A stretch of DNA of 11,906 bases, taken from contig CAJBLW010000517.1 of assembly GCA_903953985.1 (NCBI GenBank), forward strand, positions 1 through 11,906, in the 5' to 3' direction. Origin of the DNA: an uncultured Burkholderiales bacterium (GTDB lineage Bacteria > Pseudomonadota > Gammaproteobacteria > Burkholderiales > Burkholderiaceae_C). The position numbers and the translations under genes are program-made. How positions within the stretch are numbered: the stretch's first letter is position 1; each line of letters begins with the position of its first letter. Positions 1 through 5,621 of this stretch are shown here, piece by piece. A model generated the notes under the pieces. The model ran no database searches. It had not been told where the DNA came from and saw only the letters and a program-made list of their open reading frames with translations.

Positions 1-313
1 GCAAGTCCAAAGAACCGCGGACGATGTGGTAACGCACACCAGGCAAATCCTTGACACGACCACCGCGCACCAGAACCACTGAATGTTCCTGCAGGTTATG
101 GCCTTCACCGCCGATGTACGAAATGACTTCAAAACCGTTGGTCAAGCGAACTTTGGCCACTTTACGCAGCGCCGAGTTAGGCTTTTTTGGCGTTGTGGTG
201 TACACACGTGTGCAGACACCACGACGCTGTGGAGAGTTTTGCATCGCAGGGCTTTTGGACTTGATCGTTTCGACCTCGCGCCCCTGACGCACCAATTGAT
301 TGATGGTTGGCAT
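1..313 (-). CDS. rpsL: 30S ribosomal protein S12, N-terminal 104 residues (partial)
   Basis: Reading the minus strand from the ATG at 313 gives a protein starting [20 protein letters not shown], followed by the S12 hallmarks [21 protein letters not shown] (about residues 31-51) and [13 protein letters not shown] (about 84-96). S12 sits at the decoding centre of the 30S subunit and helps monitor codon-anticodon pairing. The family is about 125 residues long, so only the last 20 or so are beyond the window edge. Lys43 and Lys88, the usual sites of streptomycin-resistance substitutions, are both the wild-type lysine. A weak Shine-Dalgarno (AGGGA, on the minus strand at about 325-329) precedes the start at long spacing. 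In related bacteria rpsL heads the str operon (rpsG, fusA, tuf), which would lie outside the window. Identification is essentially certain. Confidence 0.98.
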
Positions 314-385
314 TGTTTGTAACGTCCCTAAACGTTGAATTTTGACAAAAGAAACTTCCCCGCCCCAAAAGCGGAAAAGCCCGCC

Positions 386-414
386 AGTATAACCGCATGG
401 GGAAAGAGTGGCAA
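386..414 (-). promoter_or_regulatory. Sigma70-type promoter of rpsL
   Basis: On the minus strand TTGCCA (409-414) and TATACT (386-391) are separated by exactly 17 bases and match the sigma70 consensus at 5 of 6 positions each. Transcription would start near 379, giving a leader of about 66 nt before the rpsL ATG at 313. The spacing, orientation and position directly ahead of a highly expressed ribosomal gene make this a convincing promoter, though it is not experimentally shown. Confidence 0.8.
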
Positions 415-415
415 G

Positions 416-424
416 TTATCCACA
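416..424 (+). promoter_or_regulatory. Consensus DnaA box next to the rpsL promoter
   Basis: TTATCCACA, the perfect consensus nonamer for DnaA binding, lies in the gap between the carboxypeptidase gene and rpsL, one base upstream of the rpsL -35 hexamer. A DnaA bound here could touch RNA polymerase at the rpsL promoter. A perfect 9-mer is expected by chance in roughly one of ten windows of this size, so the site itself is certain but its function is not. Confidence 0.4.
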
Positions 425-462
425 ATTTAGCGGCTTCGGCGGGCGCTGGCTGTTTCAGTACA

Positions 463-1620
463 TCATTTAATCCAAAGCCTCACCGCGTCCCAGGCACGCC
501 CCAGAACGCCGGCTTGTTCGACCGGCTCTAGCACCTGCAAAGGCACCTCAAACAAGGCTTTTTCACCCTGCAATACCTTCAGGCTACCCACAGCCTGCCC
601 TTTGGCAAAAGGCGCGACCAAAGGGTCAGGTCGTACCACCTGGGTTTTGAGTTGCGCAGCGCTGCCTGCGGGGATGGCCACCACCAAGGGGCGCACTGTG
701 CCAAGCTTGAGCATCGGCTGTTTACCTTTCCAAACCGGTGGCGTGACCACCGCCTGATTGGCGTCAAAGAGCTTCACCGCATCAAAGGCTGCATAACCCC
801 AGTTGAGTAGCTTCTGGGTCTCATTGGCACGGGCATTTTCACTTTCGGCCCCCAGCACCACGCTCAGCAAGCGTCGGGTGCCCACATTGGGCAGCTCGCG
901 CTTGGCCGATGCCACCAAGCAATAACCAGCAGTCTGGGTGTGGCCGGTTTTGAGGCCATCCACACTGGCATCGCGAAACAGCAACAAATTGCGATTGGTG
1001 TCATTGGCCGCCGGCGTGCCTTCGTAACGGTACTTTTTGATGGCGTAATAAGGCACATATTCTGGGAAATCGCGCATCAAACGCGTGGCCAGCACGGCCA
1101 AATCACGGGCGGTGGTGGTGTGGCCAGGGGCCGTCAGCCCTTCGGGGTTTTTGTAAAGCGTGCCGTGCATGCCCAAAAAGACCGCCTGGTCGTTCATCAA
1201 TTGCACAAAGCGCTCGACGCTGCCGGCCACCCCCTCGGCCAATGCCACTGTCGCGTCGTTGCCCGACTGCACAACCATGCCTTTGATCAAGTCCTCTACG
1301 GGAACCTTCATTTTGGGGTCGATGAACATGCGAGATCCAGGCATCTTCCAAGCGCGCTCGGACACGGGCAAACTTTGCTTAAGATCGATCTTGCGGTTTT
1401 TCAAGGCCTCAAAGACCAAATAGGCTGTCATCAGCTTGGTCAGCGAAGCGGGCTCCACCGCCATATCGGGGTCTTTGGCTGCCAAAACTTGATTAGCGGT
1501 CACGTCCATCAGCAAATAGGCTTTCACCGCCATTTCGGGCGCTTCTGGCATTTGAGCCTGGACGCACCAAGAGATAGCCGCCAGCCAAGCACCGATCCAA
1601 AATTTCAAAAATGCGTTCAT
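463..1620 (-). CDS. dacC: D-alanyl-D-alanine carboxypeptidase, PBP5/6 type (serine, S11 family)
   Basis: This 385-residue protein has all three active-site motifs of low-molecular-weight penicillin-binding proteins: S59-L-T-K62 with the nucleophile serine, S119-G-N121, and K224-T-G226. Residues 1-22 form a signal peptide with an AQA-type cleavage region, so the enzyme acts in the periplasm, trimming the terminal D-Ala from peptidoglycan pentapeptides. A beta-rich PBP5 C-terminal domain follows the catalytic domain, and the last 18 residues (EQAGVLGRAWDAVRLWIK) look like the amphipathic membrane-anchoring helix of this family. The start at 1620 is chosen because it gives a clean signal peptide; an in-frame ATG at 1635 adds five residues and is possible, and the longest frame reaches 1728. 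No good Shine-Dalgarno is seen for any of them. The family symbol could equally be dacA; function is certain, paralogue name is not. Confidence 0.93.
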   Translation of the reverse strand: MNAFLKFWIGAWLAAISWCVQAQMPEAPEMAVKAYLLMDVTANQVLAAKDPDMAVEPASLTKLMTAYLVFEALKNRKIDLKQSLPVSERAWKMPGSRMFIDPKMKVPVEDLIKGMVVQSGNDATVALAEGVAGSVERFVQLMNDQAVFLGMHGTLYKNPEGLTAPGHTTTARDLAVLATRLMRDFPEYVPYYAIKKYRYEGTPAANDTNRNLLLFRDASVDGLKTGHTQTAGYCLVASAKRELPNVGTRRLLSVVLGAESENARANETQKLLNWGYAAFDAVKLFDANQAVVTPPVWKGKQPMLKLGTVRPLVVAIPAGSAAQLKTQVVRPDPLVAPFAKGQAVGSLKVLQGEKALFEVPLQVLEPVEQAGVLGRAWDAVRLWIK

Positions 1621-1724
1621 GCACTGGTTTGTCATGCGGAAAGTTTGTACCCTAGAAAGGCCCGAGCCGAGCGGCACAAACGGCCTACGGATCAAAAAAT
1701 GGGATTGAACACAAGACACACCCA

Positions 1725-2351
1725 TCAAGACCTCAAATGGCGAACCACCAAGGATTTGAGAAGGGGCAATTGTCCGTGAAAGAAGTGTTCACATCCGGGA
1801 ATCACTGTGATGGGCAAGGATTGCGGTCGGGCCCAGTCCATCACGCTGGCCAATGGCACTGTGTCGTCTTGCTCGCCATGCAACACCAGGCAGCGATCGT
1901 GCAAATCAGGGGCCACTGGGGCCACTTCAAAACGCGACGCCGCCGTGCCCACCAGCACCAGTTGTTGCGGCGGCCGTTGATCGCCCAAGGCTTGCACCAC
2001 ATGGCTCGTCACAAAAGCGCCAAAGGAAAACCCGGCCAGTGCCAAAGGGCCCTCTGGTGCCACCTGTGCGATAACCTGGCACATGTCTGCAGCCTCACCT
2101 TGGCCTTCATCGTAGATGCCCTCGCTCGCGCCTACGCCCCTGAAATTGAAGCGCACGGCCCGCCAGCCACTTTGCACAAATGCACGTGCCAAGGTCTGCA
2201 CCACTTTGTTTTGCATGGTGCCGCCAAACAAAGGGTGAGGGTGTGCAATCACGGCAGTACCCTGCACCGTGCCTTCAGCAGGCTCGTCCAACAAGGCTTC
2301 GATCTGACCTGCCTGGCCTTGCAGACTGAGCGTACGGGTCATGAGGTTCAT
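1725..2351 (-). CDS. Alpha/beta hydrolase (COG2945-like)
   Basis: The 208-residue protein has an alpha/beta-hydrolase layout. It has the HPHPLFGGTMQNKVV segment (37-51) typical of the small COG2945-type hydrolases, the strand-turn FNFRGVGASEG (68-78), the nucleophile elbow G107-F-S109-F-G111, a catalytic Asp in GEQDD (162 or 163), and a catalytic His in CEHFFHG (H189 most likely). The natural substrate is unknown; esterase or thioesterase activity is the usual guess. The ATG at 2351 shares one base with the stop of the preceding ferredoxin gene (TGATG), so translation is probably coupled. A second ATG three codons later is possible. Frames extending upstream of 2351 only overlap the ferredoxin gene and are not used. 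Confidence 0.88.
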   Translation of the reverse strand: MNLMTRTLSLQGQAGQIEALLDEPAEGTVQGTAVIAHPHPLFGGTMQNKVVQTLARAFVQSGWRAVRFNFRGVGASEGIYDEGQGEAADMCQVIAQVAPEGPLALAGFSFGAFVTSHVVQALGDQRPPQQLVLVGTAASRFEVAPVAPDLHDRCLVLHGEQDDTVPLASVMDWARPQSLPITVIPGCEHFFHGQLPLLKSLVVRHLRS

Positions 2352-2695
2352 CAACGCCCCAGGTGCTCGGGGGTCACCAAACGCTGGACCACCTGGCCAT
2401 TTTTCAAATGAGACTCGACGATCTCGTCGATGTCGCTCTGGTCCACATAGCTGTACCAAACGCCTTCCGGGTACACCACGGCCACCGGCCCGCCCGCGCA
2501 GCGGTCCAGGCAGCCGGCCTTGTTGACCCGAACTTCGCCAGGACCGGCCAGGCCGAGTTCTTTCACACGGGACTTGCAATGGTCAAAAGCGGCTTGGGCG
2601 TTTTGTTGTGCGCAACAAGCCTCGTTATTTTTGCGCTCGTTCAGGCAAAAAAAGATGTGGCGCTTGAAATAGGGGTTGGGGGTTTCGGTGCTCAT
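2351..2695 (-). CDS. (2Fe-2S) ferredoxin domain protein, thioredoxin-like type
   Basis: This 114-residue cytosolic protein begins with RHIFFCLNERKNNEACC and continues with VNKAGCLDRCAGGPVAVVYPEGVWY, the signature of thioredoxin-like [2Fe-2S] ferredoxins related to the Clostridium/Aquifex proteins and to the NuoE fold. Likely cluster ligands are C17, C28 (or C27), C62 and C66; C40 is an extra cysteine. The redox partner is not known. It lies in a minus-strand run between a VanZ-like membrane protein (35-base gap) and a hydrolase whose start overlaps its stop, so the ferredoxin and hydrolase are almost certainly co-translated. The ATG at 2695 has only a weak ribosome-binding site but is the natural family start. 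Confidence 0.9.
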   Translation of the reverse strand: MSTETPNPYFKRHIFFCLNERKNNEACCAQQNAQAAFDHCKSRVKELGLAGPGEVRVNKAGCLDRCAGGPVAVVYPEGVWYSYVDQSDIDEIVESHLKNGQVVQRLVTPEHLGR

Positions 2696-2730
2696 CCAGC
2701 AATTTTAGGCCCCCGCTTGAGGGTGAGGAT

Positions 2731-3846
2731 TCACCCAGCTCCGGAAAGGCCTGGCCAGGACAGTCGGCGTATCAGGTACGCCAGCAAGACATAGGGCCAC
2801 AACCAACCCAGCCACTGAATCAGTCCATGAAATCGGATAAAACGTCCCTGCTCCCAAGTTTGCAGCGTCAAGGAAAAATACACATCGGCCGAAGCGCTGT
2901 TGAGCAAGCTCAACTGCAGCACCAAAGCCGCCAAAGCCAGCACCCAGCACAGGCGGGGTGGACACAGCGAAAGCAACGCCGCCCCCACCAATGCCCAAAC
3001 CAAACCCATGACCACCTCGGGGCTGATCCACCCCCACGCGTGCACGGGACCGTATGTCAAAGCGGCCGACAAGGCGCTGGACAACAAACCCACCGCCAGG
3101 CACGCCCCGGCCACCACCCAGCGCTGCGGCCTGCGGCGCACCACGCCATAGGCCAACAAACAGGGCAGCAGCAAACCGACGGCCACACACAAGGTCTCGG
3201 TCAGGGGCAACAAAGGCTGGAGTTCTGCCATGCGCACAGGCCACCAATCCAGCAAGGGCGTGTCCTGCAACCACTCGATCCAAGTGGTCTCCACACGCTC
3301 AAACACATGGCCTAGACCAAACGGGACAGGGGCCGGAAACAGCAAGGCCAAGGGCCAAAGGGCCAGCAAGGCGAGTACACCACTGGCCTCAGCTTCAAAC
3401 CAACGGTCCCTGAAACGGCTCCAACGCTCAAGCAATCCGGCCCAAGCCAGTCCCCGGGCCGCCAGGGCACCTGCACAGGCGCCCCCCACGTTGAGCACCC
3501 AATCGAGGTTGGAAGGCACCCGCACCGGTAAAAACATCTGCAGCGACTCCATCATCAGCGACAAGGCAGCGGCGACCAAAGCCGCCATGGTGACGGCAGG
3601 CCATTGTCGGCGGCTGCGGTGCACGGCCAGCGCCAGCAAAAAGCCTAAGGGGGCGTAGCCCAGCACATTGGAAAAAACGTCAAACCCAGTCCAGTAGCGT
3701 GGCCAGGGTGCGGTCAGGAATGCCCAAGAGACCAGGCCCTGAAAGCGCCAATTGTCGAAGGGGTAGAGGCTGGCGTAGACGATCAGGACCGCATACAGCC
3801 AAAACAAAGGCCAGGCGGTTGTTTTGCGCCAGGTGGGCTTGCGCAT
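2731..3846 (-). CDS. VanZ-domain integral membrane protein
   Basis: The 371-residue protein is very hydrophobic, with about nine or ten predicted membrane segments. Residues 15-130 carry the VanZ family pattern: a first helix ending in SLYPFDNW, then FDVFSNVLGYAPLGFLL (55-71), E100-S-L-Q103, and R109-V-P-S-N-L-D115 followed by NVGGACAGAL. The family is named after VanZ of vancomycin-resistance clusters, but chromosomal members like this are of unknown role and there are no other van genes here. The C-terminal 240 residues are an additional membrane region not recognised as any family, making it much longer than a bare VanZ domain (about 120-160 residues). It starts 19 bases after the hemJ stop and is probably co-transcribed with hemJ. 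A modest Shine-Dalgarno (AGG four bases ahead) precedes the ATG. Confidence 0.82.
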   Translation of the reverse strand: MRKPTWRKTTAWPLFWLYAVLIVYASLYPFDNWRFQGLVSWAFLTAPWPRYWTGFDVFSNVLGYAPLGFLLALAVHRSRRQWPAVTMAALVAAALSLMMESLQMFLPVRVPSNLDWVLNVGGACAGALAARGLAWAGLLERWSRFRDRWFEAEASGVLALLALWPLALLFPAPVPFGLGHVFERVETTWIEWLQDTPLLDWWPVRMAELQPLLPLTETLCVAVGLLLPCLLAYGVVRRRPQRWVVAGACLAVGLLSSALSAALTYGPVHAWGWISPEVVMGLVWALVGAALLSLCPPRLCWVLALAALVLQLSLLNSASADVYFSLTLQTWEQGRFIRFHGLIQWLGWLWPYVLLAYLIRRLSWPGLSGAG

Positions 3847-3860
3847 AAGCCTGACTGGTC

Positions 3861-3876
3861 AGCCTTTAAAAAGGCT
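3861..3876. repeat. Perfect 7-bp inverted repeat over the hemJ stop codon
   Basis: AGCCTTT and AAAGGCT are perfect inverted copies separated by two bases and span the hemJ stop codon (3866-3868). A second short palindrome, CTGAC-TG-GTCAG (3851-3862), overlaps its edge and lies just upstream of the VanZ-protein start. Together they could form a hairpin in the 19-base hemJ/VanZ junction that affects coupling or 3'-end processing. There is no U-tract after it, so it is not a terminator. Confidence 0.4.
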
Positions 3877-4294
3877 TGACCACCACCAAAATGACCGCCA
3901 GCAGCATCATCAGCACCGGCGCTTCGTTGAACCAGCGGAACCAGACATGGCTGCGCTGCATCTGGCCGCTTTCAAATTGGCGCAACAACGCGCCACAACT
4001 GTGGTGGTAACCCAACAAAGCCAGCACGATCAACAGCTTGGCATGCATCCAACCCTGGCCCGACCCCAGGCCAATCCCGTAGTAAAGCCAAAGCCACAGG
4101 CCCAGCGCCAAGGCCGGAACGGCCAGGATGGTCATAAAACGGTAGAGCTTTCGTGCCATCAATAGCAGGCGATCGCGCTCGGCGGCCGAGTCGGCTGGCA
4201 CCATGGCCAGGTTGACGTAAATGCGTGGCAAATAAAACAAGCCGGCAAACCAGCTGGCAATGAAAACAATGTGAAGGGCTTTGATCCAGAGCAT
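3866..4294 (-). CDS. hemJ: Protoporphyrinogen oxidase HemJ (CopD-like/UPF0093)
   Basis: This 142-residue four-helix membrane protein matches HemJ, the oxygen-independent-cofactor type protoporphyrinogen IX oxidase of many proteobacteria that lack HemY and HemG. It oxidises protoporphyrinogen IX to protoporphyrin IX in the inner membrane, the next-to-last step of heme synthesis. Visible family features are H8 in the first helix (KALHIVFIASWFAGLFYLPR), the basic stretch ARKLYRFM (47-54), the W82-M-H84-A-K86-L motif, and the closing FRWFNEAPVL segment. Length is normal for the family. It is divergent from hemB, another heme gene, across a 322-base gap. The start at 4294 is well placed for the first helix but lacks a clear Shine-Dalgarno. 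A strong minus-strand terminator lies 48 bases upstream of the start, which may make its transcription conditional. Confidence 0.9.
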   Translation of the reverse strand: MLWIKALHIVFIASWFAGLFYLPRIYVNLAMVPADSAAERDRLLLMARKLYRFMTILAVPALALGLWLWLYYGIGLGSGQGWMHAKLLIVLALLGYHHSCGALLRQFESGQMQRSHVWFRWFNEAPVLMMLLAVILVVVKPF

Positions 4295-4342
4295 GCTTTA
4301 AGTGTAGCCAGTGATGCCCGAGCAAGGGCCTATTTACTGGGC

Positions 4343-4371
4343 AAAAAAAACCCCCGGCCATGGGCCGAGGG
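4343..4371 (-). terminator. Strong intrinsic terminator on the minus strand
   Basis: Read on the minus strand, CCCUCGGCC (4371-4363), a CAU loop and GGCCGGGGG (4359-4351) form a 9-bp stem with one G-U pair, directly followed by eight U residues (4350-4343). It lies inside the divergent hemJ/hemB gap, 48 bases upstream of the hemJ start and with no coding region ahead of it, which is why it is taken as the end of a small RNA or as an attenuator. Confidence 0.85.
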
Positions 4372-4446
4372 TGGGAAGCCTTTTTGCTGTCACACATCAA
4401 GGCGCCCGCTCAGGGAGGAAAAGCGGGAGGCAGCAAGCTGCCCGAT
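4343..4446 (-). ncRNA. Putative small RNA or hemJ attenuator leader with CCUCCC loop
   Basis: Downstream of a good minus-strand promoter (4451-4479) comes about 100 nt with no reading frame of note and a clear fold, ending in an intrinsic terminator. Hairpin 1 (4429-4442) is GGCAG-CUUG-CUGCC, a stem capped by a CUUG tetraloop. Hairpin 2 (4405-4427) has the perfect stem CCCGCU/AGCGGG and an 11-nt loop UUUCCUCCCUG. Hairpin 3 (4378-4403) pairs GCCUU with AAGGC. The terminator follows at 4343-4371. CCUCCC occurs twice (4425-4430 and 4413-4418), and is complementary to Shine-Dalgarno sequences, as in the C-rich loops of known trans-acting small RNAs. No protein gene lies upstream on this strand, so the terminator must serve this RNA. 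The alternative is a leader of hemJ whose premature termination is regulated. The family is not recognised. Confidence 0.6.
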
Positions 4447-4450
4447 TTGG

Positions 4451-4479
4451 AATTTATCAAATAACAAAACCAATAACAA
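4451..4479 (-). promoter_or_regulatory. Extended -10 promoter of the putative small RNA
   Basis: On the minus strand TTGTTA (4474-4479) and TAAATT (4451-4456) are spaced by 17 bases, and the -10 hexamer is preceded by TGA, giving the extended -10 TGn element. The surrounding stretch is strikingly AT-rich compared with its neighbours. Transcription would start near 4444-4447, immediately before the first hairpin of the putative RNA. Confidence 0.6.
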
Positions 4480-4580
4480 GCATGTGTTTTGGATTTATGT
4501 TGTTTTTATCATTTGGTGCCGCCCATGCATTTCACCAGAAGCGCACTGCCGCCTGAGCGACTGCGCGCACCCTGCGACTT

Positions 4581-4609
4581 TTGGCATCCAAGAAGACTTC
4601 AGGCACAAT
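4581..4609 (+). promoter_or_regulatory. hemB promoter, possibly giving a leaderless mRNA
   Basis: TTGGCA (4581-4586) and CACAAT (4604-4609) are separated by 17 bases, matching the sigma70 consensus at 5 of 6 and 4 of 6 positions. The expected transcription start is at 4616-4617, which is the A of the hemB ATG or one base before it. No Shine-Dalgarno precedes that ATG, which fits a leaderless transcript. The assignment rests on sequence alone. Confidence 0.5.
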
Positions 4610-4616
4610 TTTCGAC

Positions 4617-5621
4617 ATGAACCCCGTCGCCCCCTTCCCCTCCAGCCGCCCACGCCGCTTGCGCCGTGACGAATTCACCCGCAATCTGGTGCGCGAGCAC
4701 CGGGTCACAGCACACGACCTGATCTACCCGGTCTTTGTGCTGGACGGACAAAACCAGCGCCAGGCCGTGGGCTCCATGCCCGGTGTCGAGCGCCTGAGTC
4801 TGGACCTGCTGCTGCCCGTGGCCGAAGACTGCGTCAAGTTGGGCATCCCGGTCATGGCGCTTTTCCCGGTGATCGACGCCAGCCTCAAGGACCCCACAGG
4901 CAGCGAAGCCATGAACCCGGGCGGCCTGGTACCGCGCGTGGTGCGTGAGCTGAAAAAACGCTTTCCCGAACTGGGCGTGATGACCGATGTGGCGCTCGAC
5001 CCCTTCACCAGCCACGGCCAGGACGGCCTGCTGGATGAGACCGGCTACATCCTGAACGACGAAACCACGGCCGTGCTGGTGCAGCAAGCCCTGACCCAAG
5101 CCGAAGCCGGGGTGGACATGGTCGCGCCCAGCGACATGATGGACGGGCGCATCGGCGCGATCCGCCAGGCGCTCGAGGCGCGTGGCCTGATCCACACCCG
5201 CATCATGGCCTACAGCGCCAAGTACGCCAGCGCCTTTTATGGCCCCTTCCGCGACGCAGTCGGCTCGGCCGGCAACCTGGGCAAGAGCAACAAAAAGGTC
5301 TACCAGATGGACCCCGGCAACACCGACGAAGCCCTGCGCGAAGTCGCCATGGACCTGGCCGAAGGTGCCGACATGGTCATGGTCAAACCCGGCATGCCGT
5401 ACCTGGACATCGTGCGCCGCGTCAAAGACGAATTCAAGGTGCCCACCTTTGCCTACCAAGTGTCAGGCGAATACGCCATGCTCAAGGCCGCAGCGCAAAA
5501 CGGCTGGCTGGACCACGACCTGGTCATGATGGAAAGCCTGCTGGCCTTCAAACGGGCCGGCGCAGATGGCGTACTGACTTACTTTGCCCGCGACGCTGCA
5601 CGGTGGATCGCCGCCCATTGA
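4617..5621 (+). CDS. hemB: Delta-aminolevulinic acid dehydratase (porphobilinogen synthase)
   Basis: The 334-residue cytosolic enzyme condenses two 5-aminolevulinate molecules into porphobilinogen, the second dedicated step of tetrapyrrole synthesis. The two active-site lysines are visible: K202 in MAYSAKYASAFYGPFR and the Schiff-base K257 in MVMVKPGMPY. The metal region reads D124-V-A-L-D128-P-F-T-S-H-G-Q-D136-G, with Ala/Asp/Asp where zinc enzymes have three cysteines, so this is the non-zinc (Mg-stimulated) class as in Pseudomonas. The start at 4617 is chosen because homologous proteins begin shortly before the R-P-R-R-L-R-R segment; an in-frame TTG at 4581 overlaps the promoter -35 and is rejected. 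It is divergent from hemJ and overlaps the following transporter gene by four bases, implying co-transcription. Confidence 0.97.
   Translation: MNPVAPFPSSRPRRLRRDEFTRNLVREHRVTAHDLIYPVFVLDGQNQRQAVGSMPGVERLSLDLLLPVAEDCVKLGIPVMALFPVIDASLKDPTGSEAMNPGGLVPRVVRELKKRFPELGVMTDVALDPFTSHGQDGLLDETGYILNDETTAVLVQQALTQAEAGVDMVAPSDMMDGRIGAIRQALEARGLIHTRIMAYSAKYASAFYGPFRDAVGSAGNLGKSNKKVYQMDPGNTDEALREVAMDLAEGADMVMVKPGMPYLDIVRRVKDEFKVPTFAYQVSGEYAMLKAAAQNGWLDHDLVMMESLLAFKRAGADGVLTYFARDAARWIAAH

Noticed and set aside
425..462. GC-rich stretch after the carboxypeptidase stop, considered as its terminator.
   Set aside because: The possible stem is short and bulged and has no U-tract; transcription may run on towards rpsL.
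940..1779. Long plus-strand frame of 279 codons.
   Set aside because: It runs antisense to the carboxypeptidase gene with its complete active-site motifs; composition is that of a shadow frame.
2352..2579. N-terminal extension of the alpha/beta hydrolase frame.
   Set aside because: It overlaps the ferredoxin gene and reads as low-complexity R/G-rich sequence; the family start is at 2351.
2731..3846. Glycopeptide-resistance function, because of the VanZ domain.
   Set aside because: No vanA/H/X/R/S-type genes nearby, and chromosomal VanZ-domain proteins are widespread without resistance.
4483..4557. A 24-codon plus-strand frame with a hydrophobic, signal-peptide-like sequence (MCFGFMLFLSFGAAHAF).
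   Set aside because: No ribosome-binding site. It lies in AT-rich promoter DNA of the opposite strand, and the hydrophobic composition follows from the T-rich sequence.
4599..5459. 286-codon minus-strand frame rich in H, G and V.
   Set aside because: Antisense shadow of hemB; no recognisable domain.
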